A DNA stretch of 64,000 bases from NCBI GenBank assembly GCA_914767715.1, contig OU612071.1, forward strand, positions 25,977,681 through 26,041,680. Reading direction: 5' to 3'. The translations under genes were made by a program, and so were the position numbers. Below the pieces are notes generated by a model, which did no database searches, had not been told where the DNA came from, and was given only the letters and a program-made list of their open reading frames with translations. Shown here one piece after another: positions 31,235 through 44,624 of the stretch. Numbering within the stretch: position 1 is the stretch's first letter; every line of letters starts with the position of its first letter. This DNA is from Membranipora membranacea. Taxonomy: Eukaryota > Bryozoa > Gymnolaemata > Cheilostomatida > Membraniporidae.

Positions 31235-31449
31235 CCCAGCAGTGATAGAATTGGTAGAGATTTGACATTGATGCCGACGTCCGGCGACGGTTGAGGTTGG
31301 TCATGAGGTGAAACACCGATCTACACTGATGTATGGGAGAAATCTGTCATCGAATCAACGATAATCTGATGTGACCAACCGTCAACAGTCGCCGGACGTC
31401 GGCATTAACGTCGCATCTCCATCAATTCTACGGCAGTTTGCCTGCTGGG
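31235..31449. mobile_element. Fold-back element with long imperfect inverted arms
   Basis: The left arm (about 31235-31305) and right arm (about 31372-31449) are reverse complements over most of their length. The best part is atgccgacgtccggcgac at 31271-31288 against its complement at 31389-31406, and the ends are cccagcag and ctgctggg. The spacer is about 66 bases. The arms are more GC-rich than the surroundings. No certain target duplication, so the class is unknown. Confidence 0.75.
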
Positions 31450-31453
31450 ATAA

Positions 31454-34400
31454 CTCAAAATAATAATTTTATTATTATATTGGGCTCGTGGGGAATTTCA
31501 GCCTTTAAAAAAGATAAGCGGTGGTGTTTAGCTTACTTATTGTGGGTTGTATGACTGAAAAATATTTTTTTTTCAATGAAAATAAAGTTATCTAAGGATA
31601 CGGCCAACATTTTCGGGGATGCACTGCATCCCCTAGAAAGGTAAATACAATGGCCCTATATCTTTATAATTGAATAATCAATTTCAGAATCAGCTCATCT
31701 GGCTTTAAATTTTCTCATTATATGCCTTAAATTGCTAATGCTACTGCTTCTGGTGATGCGTGTCTTAAAACCTCAAATAAAAAGTTATATGTATTACCAA
31801 AATATGCACATCATCATCAATCTAAGCCTAAGTTGAATCAAAAGCAAAGCGATAGCAGGCATGACTGGAGTAAACTTCACACTCAGGCCTCTGGCTGCAG
31901 CATTCTAAAAGTAGCTCTCTAGTTTCAATGCCAAGAATAAGCAGTCAAAGTGACAACACATCGTTATTCTGTCCAAATTGCATTAAACAATGATGTTTGG
32001 TCAGCAGCTGTGTGCAACTGTTGCACACACAAAAATACTCAGAATACGCATCTGTATTACTTCTGACGTTGAATGTTTGCTTGTTATTTAAATACTGCCG
32101 ATCTGTGATCCTTTATGACAATATCAAGCTGCATTGTGTGGCTACCTTGAGGACTGTGACTTTGTGCCTATGGTAAATTCAACAGTAACTCTTTCTGTGC
32201 TAGTGCTGATCCGCATGTGAGTGAAGGGGGGGGGGGGAGAGGATCTCGAACTATTGAAACAGGATCAGGATTTGGCAGCCTCAGAGGGACATCAAGGTCG
32301 CTAAACGCTGCTGGAGCAAATCATGAGGAGCTTGCACTAGAAGAGGCCTTGAATCTGGGCTTGACTCTGTATTTCTATCTCACTCCTCCCTTTTGTTTTG
32401 GCAATCAGTTCCTGAAAGCTAATTTGCCAGTAGGGGGACTCCTCTGTTAGTTACAAAGTTAATGAAATCACAAAGCACACATTAACTCAAGTGTCAACAG
32501 TAGTTTAAAACTGCGTACAACAAGGTACACCAAAATGCATATTGTGAGATTAATGATAGAACAAGGAAATATGATTCTCAGATTACAGGAACTAATAAAA
32601 CCGAGACATAGACCTATGATGGCAATGTAAGACACGTAATGAGGAAAGAGATAGCTGTGCAAGGCCACATATCACGCAGACTGTAGATGCTGTCAAGGAT
32701 GTTATGTTTTGAGAACAACAGAAGCAACCTTCTCCAAAAATAACTAATATTCTATTTTGGATCACCTTAAGGGAAGCAGAGTTCAAAATAACATAATTCT
32801 TCCTCTTCAAAATAAACATCGGAGGACCAAAACATAGGGGTTCAATAGTAAATAGGTTGCTTAGCAAGGTTGTATATCATGCCTAATATGAATGCTCAGA
32901 AGGTAAATCAAAGGGCATCGTGTATGATGTTGATGCTCTGAAGGATAAAGTACACTAATAATTTAGACAGTAACATATTGGAATTGTATCCCTGAAAGAT
33001 CAGTCGGCATATGTTTTAAGTTATAGAAAAGCCATTTTAATCTATATATCCCGTGGAAGAAGTTATACTGAAATTTATAAAGATAGTAGATGATAACTCT
33101 TTTGTCTCAAATTCATGACTTTGATATTCATAAGCTTTGACTATATTGTAATTGCCTGTTAACTTTCACAGTAACAAGCATTTGCAACTGAGACTAACAA
33201 TCGTATCTGCCAAAAGAAAATCTTATGCAAATTTCAATTATTATGGTTCGCTAGTTTTTGATTTGAGAAATCAGTATGCATGCTAGATCTTGTAGCACCT
33301 TCTGCCAAACTTCCTCCTTGTTGAAGCACAAAACATAACCAAAATTTTGAAGACAAGCTTTACCAGTGATAACATCACATTTTTGGTAATCAATTTAATT
33401 CAATTTGCTCATTAACTAAATCAATGTTATTCTTCACTTTAAGCCAAATTGATGGCTAATATGGGCTGCTTAATGAATATTTTGGTTACTCAGCATAGGC
33501 AGGGTTGTCTCTAGACCAAACTAAGTAGCAAGGCACCTTGATAATAGACCTTCACAAATCACTCCACTAAAAAGAGAAGTACTTTTCCTTGGTAATCTCT
33601 TAGCTAGTACACGGATGCCAATGTATCCCATTGAATTACACAATAATGATATCAATGATGCTATCAGTGATTGGCAGCCGACAGGCCAGGCTTTAAGTCG
33701 GTAACAAATTTGTAATTTTTTCTCGGATTTGAATTTTGAGGTAATATTTGAATCTTAGTGATTGCAACACTGAAGTCAGTCACGATATGGTGCAAGGAAG
33801 CACTGCAAAATACAGTTGCAGTTGGCACAGTTGACAGTATCATTTTTTGTGAAAATCTGTGTGAATATGCCAGTCGTTCTATTGAGAGGCAGGTCAAATG
33901 CTCTACTAATCTAACTACTTTATGTATAAAAAACCAAGATAGCTTAGTACGGCTGGAATAGGATGGCTCAAAGACACTCTTCTAAATGTAAATTTAGAAT
34001 TATTGATATCATTTGAAGGAATATCTACTCTTCTCCAAACTACAAAGAAGGAGACAAATCCTCAGTTTTAGGAATAGAACAGACCATGATCTATACACAT
34101 AAGGCAAAAAAGGAGTGTCTTTGACATGTGGAGGTTCAATTTTCTTCGATTTTGTACGATGTTGTGATCATCATTGCAATCTTTTATGTGAAGATAAATA
34201 TTCCCCCATATAGTCATAACCTAGCTCATCGTTATAAAAAGAACTTGTGGATTCTGCGGACACACAATCGACCACCCTAATTTATCCCTTACCGCGAAGG
34301 CCCTGCAGAGATAAAATTGATTCTTTTGAAACGAGAGCCCAATGGTAGATGCATGATAAATATGAATATCAGAACTCCTGAATGGTCGAGACATTATTGT

Positions 34401-35250
34401 GTGCTATCTCTCTTGTAACAGGCTATGTGAAACAGGTGATATAGGTGCACGAGGCTGTAAACATAAGTTTTCAGGAAATATAACCTCCTTGAGAATAAAA
34501 CAAACACACATAAATACTATTTCCTTTCCTTATTCTGTCTTTTGTTTGTAATATGGGGTGATAATGCTATGACCATGAAAATAACTGTTTCCTGATACAT
34601 TTTGAAAGATTATTATGTGTTGAAGCAAGGTCCTATGTTTTGGCTGTTTCTTACACATAATTCATGTTAAACTTTTGGTGATTACTTTTGGTTGGTATTG
34701 CAGCTGGTATCAGCGCATCTCAAACTGTGTGTGAAAGATAATAGTCATCTGTCTGGTGCTCATGTCAGCTCTGTAAAAATACTACAGATCAATATTAATC
34801 ATTGTACTCTCTTCTCTTCCCTTGTATAAAGTGTTTCTACTCAACTACCCACCAATGCATGCCAATACAACATGCAATACTTTGGTTTATATCCTCTCCA
34901 GGGTTGTCTGCATTAACTAGCTTGCTGATTTCTTCATATATGCCATACTTTGATAAGCAGATTCAAATGAGTTGATGCCATGACCGAAAATTTTTCTTGA
35001 CAACCTACACGGATACCATAAACGTAGGCTGTTTCAAGACAGTGAAATGCCAACCACCTAGAGCTTCATCATTCTATTATTAATTACTACACAATATGAT
35101 ATGATTCACTTATCGGCATTGGTGTGAGATGATCATTCATACAAACACAACTGGATCAATATTTGTTGGTGTTATTAGAGTGAGGAAGGTGATTGGTAAT
35201 GTAACCTTAGACAGAAGCCACGTCATTTCCTTCATCTAGGGAGCACAAAA
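31454..35250. other. Intergenic region with no supported gene
   Basis: AT-rich sequence with scattered short open frames lacking recognisable domains, start context or splice partners. A poly-G tract lies at 32226-32237. A short inverted pair, caaagacactc near 33970 and gagtgtctttg near 34114, could be the ends of a 150-bp MITE but has no target duplication. Confidence 0.45.
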
Positions 35251-35254
35251 GTAA

Positions 35255-35262
35255 TATAAAAG
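35255..35262 (+). promoter_or_regulatory. TATA box of EMI-like gene 1
   Basis: TATAAAAG, 72 bases before the start codon at 35334. It predicts a transcript start near 35285 and a 5' leader of about 50 bases. Confidence 0.7.
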
Positions 35263-35333
35263 GAGAATATACATAAACTGATTTATTGTTGTAGTCCGGT
35301 TATTGAAAAGGGACATCACCAAATATTTGCAAC

Positions 35334-36553
35334 ATGAAAATGGCTGTTTTAAAAAGCCTGTATTTGGTTGCAATGATAATTGTTTTTGTTGTCAGTACTG
35401 GGGCTCAGGAGTCTGCGCTAGATGATGAAATGGTAAAGAACTTCGAAGATGGAGAGCTGCTGAGAGTTGATGCCAAGAACTTTTTTGATGACGTCGAAGT
35501 ACCAGAATCAGTGAAGGTAAACCAATATATTATGATTAATAGAAAAAATGATTACAGAAGTACTGCGTATAAACTTTCTATATCAAAGTAAGTTGTATTG
35601 TATGTGTAATGTGTTTGTTTATTACAATCAATCAAGTAATGACTGAATCAGCAACACCATCCTTAAAATATATTATTATTATTTGTATTCAGGTGTCCTT
35701 CAACGCAACTGTTCAAGCGCTTATGTCCGCTGGCGAGGAGAGGGGTCTCCAAGCAGATGGAAAGAAAGCTGGAAGTTTATTTTCAAAAAGTTGCTGCATG
35801 GTCAAAGTCCCCCCAGAGATTTCACAGAATAAAGAAACTGTGTCCTTTGTTGGGTCTGAATACTATAGTATTAAATCCTATCATAGCTGTGGCTTCCTTT
35901 GGTCTCGGCGCTGCACCCGTTATCGCCTGAGAACCAGGTTAGTTATCAGACTGTGAGGGTTAAAGGACATCATAATTTATAACAACATTGAGACCCCTTA
36001 TAATTGCAGTATTATCTCACCTCATGTGCTCTACGATGTTATATTGCAAGACATTGAAACCTTGTATTGTTATAAAAATTGAAAGTGAAAATTTAGTATG
36101 AAGTTATTATTATTATCATGTTATTAACATATAACCAGCATCTTACTTTGTGTCCGAAATGGTTTCATTTCATTTCAAATGCTGAGCATTGGAAGATTAA
36201 AATTTATATCATTTTGTTTGCAGAAGCTTTCAAAAGTACCGCCAGGACATTACTTATGTTGCAAACCCTAGACCTTGTCCAGAAGAAAAGTTGAACTGCT
36301 GTGTTGGAAGAGTTTTCTGGATGAACAAAGAGTGCTTGGGTAAATTTTATCTTCAAAACATTCATTTTTCCTATTGAAATATAATCAGAATTCTCGCTCC
36401 TCTATTCAAAACTTTCGTTCAGTTTTATAAGGATATAATATTTTTTCAGCTTCCCCTGATTTGAAGAGAAAACTGGTTCAGTCATTACAAGACGCTGTGA
36501 AGATCACAGGGAAATCGCCGACCCCAGAAAAGTGGAGAAAAGGTAAACAATGA
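35334..36553 (+). CDS. Secreted cysteine-rich EMI-like protein 1
   Basis: Four coding exons: 35334-35516, 35693-35937, 36224-36339 and 36450-36553, phases 0, 2 and 1, about 215 residues. The start follows a TATA box, and the first 24 residues form a clear signal peptide ending near STGAQ. The middle holds SCCMVKVPPE, then YHSCGFLWSRRCTRYRLRTR, then CPEEKLNCCVGRVFW and ECL. The order CC, C...W..C, C, CC.G, C resembles the EMI domain of emilin-type extracellular proteins (W..C....YR.....Y....CC.G). The tail is basic and ends GKQ, without the acidic Leu-Trp tail of its two neighbours. An AATAAA follows at 36979-36984. Family membership with the neighbouring genes is firm; the EMI label is my inference. 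Confidence 0.8.
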
Positions 36554-36984
36554 TAGCAAATGTACTGGCTTTTTATGAGCCAACCATCAGTTTAGCTACC
36601 TTTTCTTTTACATGTGCTGGATTTTCAGTGTAAACAGAGGTTATTTTTTGTTGTTGTTGGTGACGTCAGCAAAGTTTTTAGTGACATATACACAATTAGC
36701 TGTGCATGAAATTGTATTTTGTGATTCAACCATAGTATAAATTTCTCAATTTCCATATCTAAAAATACCCTTTAAAATGTATGGTTTGATGTTCCTGCAA
36801 GTTGGGGCTGATACTTATGCCAATTATTATATTCTAGTGATGACTAGACTGGAAGCTTTCCTCTGATTGCGGACATAAAGAAGCACAATGCGACTGACAT
36901 GATGGTCTGATGATTTGGATTACCTAAGAACCGACTATTATTATCAACATGTTATAGCATAATGTAGCTTATTCATCCAATAAA

Positions 36985-38370
36985 TATTAGTAATCAATCT
37001 AACAATCCCTTTTGTTTTGTATTTCCGTATGCCAAAGTACACATGAAGGCCAGTTCGCACATTTTGTGATATACATATTGCCATTCTAAGAAGGAAGTGA
37101 AAGAGTCTCATGAAGAACCATCATCATTATCAAAAATCGTAAGACTAATAATTTGCAAATCTATGACCAATAGATAGATAGCTTCTAATTTTAATGTAGT
37201 AATGATTAGGGTTAAGTATGGCTGATGTATGAGTTTCCTTTTATTGCAGAAATCATATAAGTTTATTCTGCTGAATTTTCTCTTTGGCCTTTCAAGAGAA
37301 TCAAGGGCAATACCCGTTAGAGGATGATTACCAATTGCATTAGCAGAGCTTTTCAAAGATAAAGAACCAACTGAAGCAGTGTATCGCTTTAAATAATATA
37401 ATGAAAGCTTGTAATGATTTGCTGTGGTTCTACAAGATTGGTCCTTGAAATGTATGTCATATAAATTGATTTCAAAGTGTGCCTTATTTTGTCATAATTT
37501 TACAAGCTATAAGAGAAGACAATCAATTAGCTTTAATGCACCATACAAGTGAGAGAATGCAAACTTGCAATTCCCTAGGAGTATGACAGGTGCAGGTTCG
37601 CCTAGAGATTAATGTATTTTCACAAAATTGGAATTTTTGATTTGTCCCTCCTTGATTTCGAGGCCCCCTCCTGATCTGTGAGTCTGTTTTAGACCACAGT
37701 CCATATAGACTTGAGGGACTATAAATCTTCCTTTGAAGCCTTGTATGTGGTCCTGATTGGCTAACCAACTACATACATAATGGGGTGCAAAGATCATTTA
37801 CCTTTCTTTCGTCGCTTTACCCCTGATCAAGTGACAGTAGAGCTCAGATTATTGAAAAAATGCAAATAAAACACTTGGCTAAACCGAGACTTGGAAGTTT
37901 ATTGAGAGTTTTACTATGTTGAGCTGAGCAATGGTAATGGTAGTGGCCTCAGAAGAAGCACTGTGAGGAAAGAACACTGATATACTGACTGGATGATTAT
38001 CAAATGAACATTGGAATATGACTGATTCAATTCAAGCATCGTCATTCATATCTTTATTATCACTATTGGAACATCATTATAGGAACTGCAAACGCCTATT
38101 TTCTCCTCCTCCAACTGCGGACCTTTAAAGTGGATACAAAGAAATTATGTCAGTCACTTCTGCTTTAATGCAAGTTTATGGATCAAAATTGGCACCAAAC
38201 TTTATTCTGAAGGGGATTGACCTTATTATATAAACTTGTGGCATGATACTGTCTAGCAACATTGTCAACTATGTCTAATATGTTATTGAGCGCTGCAGTT
38301 AACTTTGTTTAAAAACTGACTTTAAACTTCACTAGAAATATTAAAGAAACTTTGTATATATTTGCCTGCT
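36985..38370. other. Intergenic region between EMI-like genes 1 and 2
   Basis: AT-rich sequence between two convergent genes, with no supported coding exon. Short minus-strand open frames at 37108-37356 and 37523-37797 have no start context or domain and are treated as chance. Confidence 0.45.
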
Positions 38371-38477
38371 TGAATTTATTTGATAGCTGATATGAATTTA
38401 TGTAATTTGTTTATGGTTTAGTTGTTTGTTGTCCATCTCAAAATCATCTTCATCGTGGTATTCTCCTGGCATGGAGC

Positions 38478-40401
38478 TCACCAGAGTGTTTGCAGTAGCA
38501 GGAGTTCTTCCTGGTAATCACGAACAATTTGCAGAAATTCCTCAAGCTCTTCGTTTGCTGGAAATATATTAAAAAGACACAGATAAATTACTAAAGTAAT
38601 GTGCATTCTAATTTTCTTGTAGCTAGATATGAATGATGATTACTCATTACTTGGTGATACTCACTCATACACTGCTCAAGCTTCGGTTGATACACATATC
38701 CAGCACAGCAAACAATATGGTTATCAGGGCATCCATTCTGCCACTCAGATGCGGGGACCTGAAGGTATTCATAGGAGATGTAGTACTCTGTGTTCTGACT
38801 GTAAAATATCAATATATGAAACAGATCTTTTTCAAAAATACTGCCTCGTTCTTTTCATGTTTGAAAGTAAATTTAAAACACATGGTAAAAAAACTTGCCC
38901 ACTTATTTCCTACATACAATGATAAGGTTAAACGCAAATTTGGCTACTAAAAGTTATTTTTTTAATCAACTATTAAACATCAATATGTTGAACCTACTCG
39001 AGAGCTTTTGTGCTTTCTTATTTTAAAGGTATTTATCGCTATACAAAAAGGACTCACATAGTTCTTTTAACAACACTGCTACAACTACTCCAACTAAGAA
39101 ATCCACATTTATAGTTTTCGTTCTCCTCTACAGATTGTGTGACAATTTGAGCCCGGATCTGTAAATAAATAGTAAATTATTTATAAATACTAACAAAATA
39201 GAAGCCATAGACAGTTTTCTGAGCTTTTATTCGAGCCTCTTTTTTGAAGCTGTCCTCTCTTAAGGTTGGTACTCTTAACCCACACCAAAGAGGCAAAAGG
39301 GGCTAAAAAGGGGATTATCATAAAAATCGCTTATAATAGGATATAAATGTGGCTTGGTTCGACATCAGCATCGTTGAGAACCCCTGCCCCAATATTCGTG
39401 AAAAAAACAATGAAATCCACCCGCAAAACAGGTAAAAATGATTCTCTGAATACCAAAATTATTTCCAAAACAATTTCTCGATGAGTTTCCAATGGTGCAT
39501 ATTCTGAATAAAAAAAGCATTTTTTTAAGCGATTTTAAGATAACCCTCATTTCAGCTGTTTTTTCCTATGCAGTGTGGGTTGAAAGAAGCAAACAGGAGA
39601 GAGAAGAACTCCCAATAGAGGCTCAAATGAGAGCTTTGAAAACTGTCTATTAGGCTCAATTTGATATAAAACCATCCAAAAAGGAACACAACTTTTGGAA
39701 AGCAAATCAAACTTACTTCGCATTGACATATATGCTGTATCATCTATGAATTGTCTCACACGTATTACCTCTTGATATAGATATGGTTGTCCAAAACATG
39801 AAGTTGAAGCCTTAACACATAGACCAGTTATTTACTTATTGAAAAAATTGGGTATACTCACCACTTCAACTTTTTGAGTCTGGCCAGGGTCTATATCATT
39901 ACAGCACCACTGCTCTGCGTATTTATAGTATGATGTATAGTTGAGAGGTTCTGCAGTAGTACCAGCAGTAGTAAGCTCAAACTCACTGTCTGTGTCTCTC
40001 GTCATTCGCAACAGGTCACCTATGGCTGGGTCCCCTTGCTCAAAAGCGTCCTATGTATTAGAAAGATTGAGTTGATGGTGCAAATCAATCATTCAAATAT
40101 AAACGCAAAATGCCTAAATTTTACGCTAAAGCTAACAGTGTTTTCAAACCAATAAATATATTTACAGAGACAGATTTCGAACATTATTTGTGATTAATTA
40201 ATAGACAACTGATTAACTTACCAAAGCTTTCTGCAGCCTGGTAATCATTCTTTCAACAACTTTTTCGTTAACTTCATTCCTTGGTATTGTAGCTCTCATT
40301 GCAGCCAGCTTTTGCTCGAAGCTTGTTGATTGACACATTGGTATTCCATTGGAAATGTTTGTGACATAAGCCAGGAAGATACACAATATTATGCAGAACA
40401 T
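38478..40401 (-). CDS. Secreted cysteine-rich EMI-like protein 2
   Basis: Five coding exons: 40222-40401, 39862-40050, 39058-39158, 38665-38798 and 38478-38557, phases 0, 0, 2 and 1, about 227 residues. The start has a signal peptide (MFCIILCIFLAYVTNISNG) and is preceded by a good acceptor at 40416, so a 5' leader intron is likely. The conserved core reads EQWCCNDIDPG, then YKCGFLSWSSC, then GCPDNHIVCCAGYVY and EQCM, the same cysteine order as genes 1 and 3. The last exon encodes an acidic helix, NEELEEFLQIVRDYQEELLL, ending in Leu-Trp and stop. A TATAAATA on the minus strand lies at 40613-40606, and AATAAA at 38380-38375. Neighbours on both sides run on the other strand. Confidence 0.82.
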
Positions 40402-40415
40402 CCTGATTCTGTGAT

Positions 40416-43340
40416 CTGAAATACAAACATAATATTAACCTTGCATTGGAACCTGTTTAGCGTAAGAAATCAAATGTGAAAAAAATTCTTCATAGTCAAT
40501 TGCGTGTACATCAAACAAATTCAAATGAGAAGCTGGAGTACTATTTGAAACTACCCCCGCTTTGAGAGTGTTGATGATGATGATATCAGTATCCCCTTGT
40601 CAGACTATTTATATTCAATCTAACAAGGAACTAATCGGGTCAGAGGTCACAACAACAATTTTCCTCGAATACATCTTAAGGTCTTCACAGCACTAGTATT
40701 GAAATATTGTTCATAAGAAATAAAGAGTCTCCTCCCATGGCATTTAGCAGCTCTACTGAAAAATGTAGATGACTCATTGCAGGGCTCATTGTGCCACACA
40801 AACAGTGGGTAACTGACAGAAGCATCTTGTCAGGTTAGGTGATTCAAGATATATATATATATCTCAGACCAAATTAACTAGGTTGATATTGATATGGATA
40901 CGGTTATTAGCAAGCATTATGTGATTGTCCATTCAGTGCGATTTTAAGTACACAAGAATCTGGCCCTCATTTTGAAATACCTGCTGATCAGGATATTTGA
41001 CATCCAAACAAAATATTGTTTTGCAACTTGTTTTATATCAATAGATTGACAATTAAGGTTATGTTAAGGATTATGTAATTTATGAGTCAATGTAAATCTC
41101 ACAGTAAGCAATAAGCTGATAAAAATTTTGATACAAACATATTATTCCTGATATTACCTCTCCAAGCCCGTAGTTCTATGAGTAGCAGCAATTAACCACG
41201 ATATGGCTAGAAAAACAACAACGGAATTTTTTGTGTTAGAATCAACACAATTTGAAATTTAATTTGCTATTTTTATTTAATACAACACTTGCCCATGACC
41301 CCCACAGGAGAAGGTGCAAACTCCACTCAGGTGTTACTTCACATTCTAGCAGATCTCTTTATTAGAAAATCAGTTCTATGGGCTGTTTGATCTCTTCCTT
41401 TAGTGACTGGATATGGACAGGTGCTTATTATAAGCATACATCAACATGCCAATGCCGAATAAATTCATTTAATCAGAAAGATGAATAGGTTAATGTCCAA
41501 ATTCTGTAATTACTGTTGGATTATTGTGGACATGGAAGCTGATGTTGATTTCTTATTTACTCACCACAGCCTGCCATCATCTTCATCTCTACCATTGGCA
41601 TGGGGTCAACAGTGGGCAATGGTGAGAATAAAGCTATTGCATCACCTGGCTAATTCTAACACTATGCATATTTCAATATGAACCATGATTTTGTAATATT
41701 TACAAGTCAATAACTCAACTACCTTACATAGGCTGCGAGATATGACTACTGCTCCTATTTTCATGCTCACAATCAACAACTAACGCCCAACGCCCTAACG
41801 CCCAACTAACGCATAGAGATAAACTGCCAACATTAGTATTGATAAACAGATAAAAAAATATTCTAATTTGAGGAATCAGTGCACATTGACCAAACAAATT
41901 CACTGTCAAATACTCTTTGATGTCCTCCACAGTCTCCATTTTTAAATGAAAATAAAGAGATATTGTTACTCATATGTGAAGAAATGAAGCCCCGTATGGT
42001 TTTCTTTACTTTGTTTTATTTTCTGTCCTTGATTTGCTCCCCAATAAGATGATGAAAATATCATGCTCCCTTGAGATGTATATGGTGAGATACATCACAA
42101 TGACTGACCTTGTTTATACCATATTTGGCAGTAGTTATTACACGGCCTTCAACCGTTTGATTGCTTAATTTTGAAAAATAATGTTATACTACACAGGTAA
42201 GCTTTCCTTATGAAGTTCCTCATTTCCTGTTTCTATCTTGTAATATTATTGTGAAAATCTATGATAGTTGCAAATGAGGAAACCCATCAAAATATTTGGC
42301 CTTGTTTACACCATATTTGGGTGAAGCTATATAATATATCTCGCAATAATTGTTTAATATCGAGGTATCAATCTATACAAGAAATATTATTGATACGTTC
42401 CTTCAGAAGCTTCCCGAGGGCCCATGTGCCTTTTACAATGGCATGACGACAAAGTAAAGCAGAGAATGTTATTAGGATAAACCTATCCACATTTCAGAAT
42501 TTATTACTGTGATTAATTATCAAATCTATTCACCAAATTTGATCAAAGATGAGGGCTTTTACTCATTGCACTTTGTTGTGACAACATTCTCCTTCCTGAT
42601 GTGACTGAACTTACTTTGCTCGTAAGATATTCACTGTTACAAGAGCAGAGCTGAATTGAACTTTAAAGTTCAACAAAACTCATTGATTATCGATCCGCTT
42701 AACAAAAAATCACTTGAAACTCTAAAAAACTAGCTAGAGGATGCCCTCAACTCAACTTAACTGATATAGTCCTGACTATACAAGTCTCATATGTGGTGAT
42801 GTTCTTTATTCAGATTATCATAGAAAAGTTCAATTACAGGTTTGAATGGTTGAAATAAATTGAAACCATAGTTGTAATAGAAGCATTGTGAAGTGAAGTG
42901 TATGCATGTGTTTTATATGCTCATTCGAAACTGTAGGTAATTTGAGGATGGATTAATATCCTATCCATTTATAATAATGTATATGTGGTCAGTTTAGCAG
43001 CAGACAAAATTGAAAAGAGGTCATGTTATGATTATTTCTTTGCTCCCTTAACCTGTGTGGTAACAGAGTTAATATTTGATTACTTACACTAATTTGAACT
43101 AAAATGGTTTGGTGCTTTGGTTAAAACAATTCATATTAAAAGTACAAAAGCTACGTTTTCAGTTTAGCTGTCAATGGTATAAAAGTGGTATGGTAATGAG
43201 AGGATCTCCTGGATGTATCTACAACAATCCAAACTTATAAACACATGAGTTCTAAGTTGGCAAAAGCATGCGATGATTTTCAATGATGCTAGTTATATCA
43301 CATATTGACCAATCATAACCCTTGGAACTGCAAAGCTAGG
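40416..43340. other. Intergenic region between EMI-like genes 2 and 3
   Basis: Contains the presumed leader exon and promoter of gene 2 near 40560-40615 and a TA run at 40852-40863. Otherwise AT-rich sequence with short unsupported open frames. The phrase ccttgttta.accatat occurs at 42111 and 42299 and resembles the core of the 163-bp satellite at 50625-51445. Confidence 0.45.
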
Positions 43341-43405
43341 CATAAAAAGGCCACCTACGTCTGATAACCCTCACAATTCACTTTCCAACTTGCTTTGTTG
43401 TAACC

Positions 43406-44500
43406 ATGCTGATTGCTATCTTGATGGTGCTCTTTTCACCGAGTAGTCCAGGTGAAGTCATTGAATTTCATCCTGCACCAGCACTAGATCTTGGGTAAGT
43501 CATAGCAAAAATGTAATGTGATATCAATGATGTCATTTTGGATAATATCATTCAAAAATATAGATGATCAAAATTAGCTGATGCCATGATGCAGTGAGAT
43601 TCAGTAATACATGCTGTATCTTCCTTATCATATGAAGAATGAACTCTATTATTTCTTTATTTTCATACATATTAACCCAATATCACTTTTTATTTTCAAC
43701 AGTCTCTTCTGCTGTTCAACTACCCCATACAACACGACCGAGAGATTGAGCTTTGTTGATTCAGAAGTCATTCAAAAGAATGTTACAAAGTTCAAAACGG
43801 AGCGAGATCATCCATGCCCATATATATTTTGGCCTAAGCTGTGTGACCACAACATCACATTTACACAGTAAGTGAGGTCGTATATTTTCCTTCTTAAATG
43901 ATCACAATGAAAATATGATGAGTTAAATTCTGATTGCTCGAGTTGCATGACAACAATTAAGTTGAAAGTAAGATATTATCCAGTTCTCTACATCTTTGAG
44001 GTTATGATAGTGCTCAATGACAACCTCCCTTTCTCTTTTTCATGCCAATCATAATACCACACTGTAGTTTTCTTATATTTATGGAAGACTTGAGGATAAG
44101 GTTATTACCAGCTTGAGGTATAAAACAGTCATAAGAGAGGTTAAGTGTGACTCTGAAGATATTCACTGCTGTGGTGGATATACATTTCTGGGTGACCAGT
44201 GCCTAAGTGAGTATTCCAAACATTCCTCTTATATTCAATGCAAACACAAATAAATAGGATAGATAACAAAAGAGATACAACTAATCAATTAGATGTCAGT
44301 CAGTCAGATTAATTCTTTGAATTAATGTTTAGATAAGATATGTGTCAATACCTTGAAAAAACATACAGTTTTGTATTATAAATTGTCATATGTCATAATA
44401 GTATGTTATTGTGGTGCTCTCTTTTGTAGCGGAAGAAGAAGTAGAGCAATACAATGAGAGAACGGAAGAGATTGAAGATATTCTTGATGGCTTGTGGTAG
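43406..44500 (+). CDS. Secreted cysteine-rich EMI-like protein 3
   Basis: Four coding exons: 43406-43494, 43703-43867, 44112-44206 and 44430-44500, phases 2, 2 and 1, about 139 residues, the shortest of the three. A nearer acceptor at 44067 would give an early stop, so I use the CAG at 44109-44111, which keeps the frame. The start has a short signal peptide. The core is LFCCSTTPYN, then HPCPYIFWPKLC, then KCDSEDIHCCGGY and DQCL, collinear with gene 2. The tail EEEVEQYNERTEEIEDILDG ends in Leu-Trp and stop, matching gene 2. A TATA-like ataaaaag lies at 43342-43349 and AATAAA at 44619-44624. Confidence 0.8.
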
Positions 44501-44624
44501 AACAAGCACTTATTTGATCTGTTCTCTATGCAGAGAGGAACATGGAACATGCTAGCCTGTATGACTGTGTCCTCTGAATTGTTGTGTAAACTTATATGTA
44601 AAGCTTGGTTGTATCATAAATAAA

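Noticed and set aside
33968-34127. Possible 150-bp MITE with caaagacactc ends
   Set aside because: The inverted ends are only 11 bases and no target-site duplication is present.
44068-44111. Acceptor at 44067 for EMI-like gene 3 exon 3
   Set aside because: It joins in a frame that stops after about 15 codons. The acceptor at 44110-44111 keeps the conserved cysteine core in frame and matches intron placement in the sister genes.
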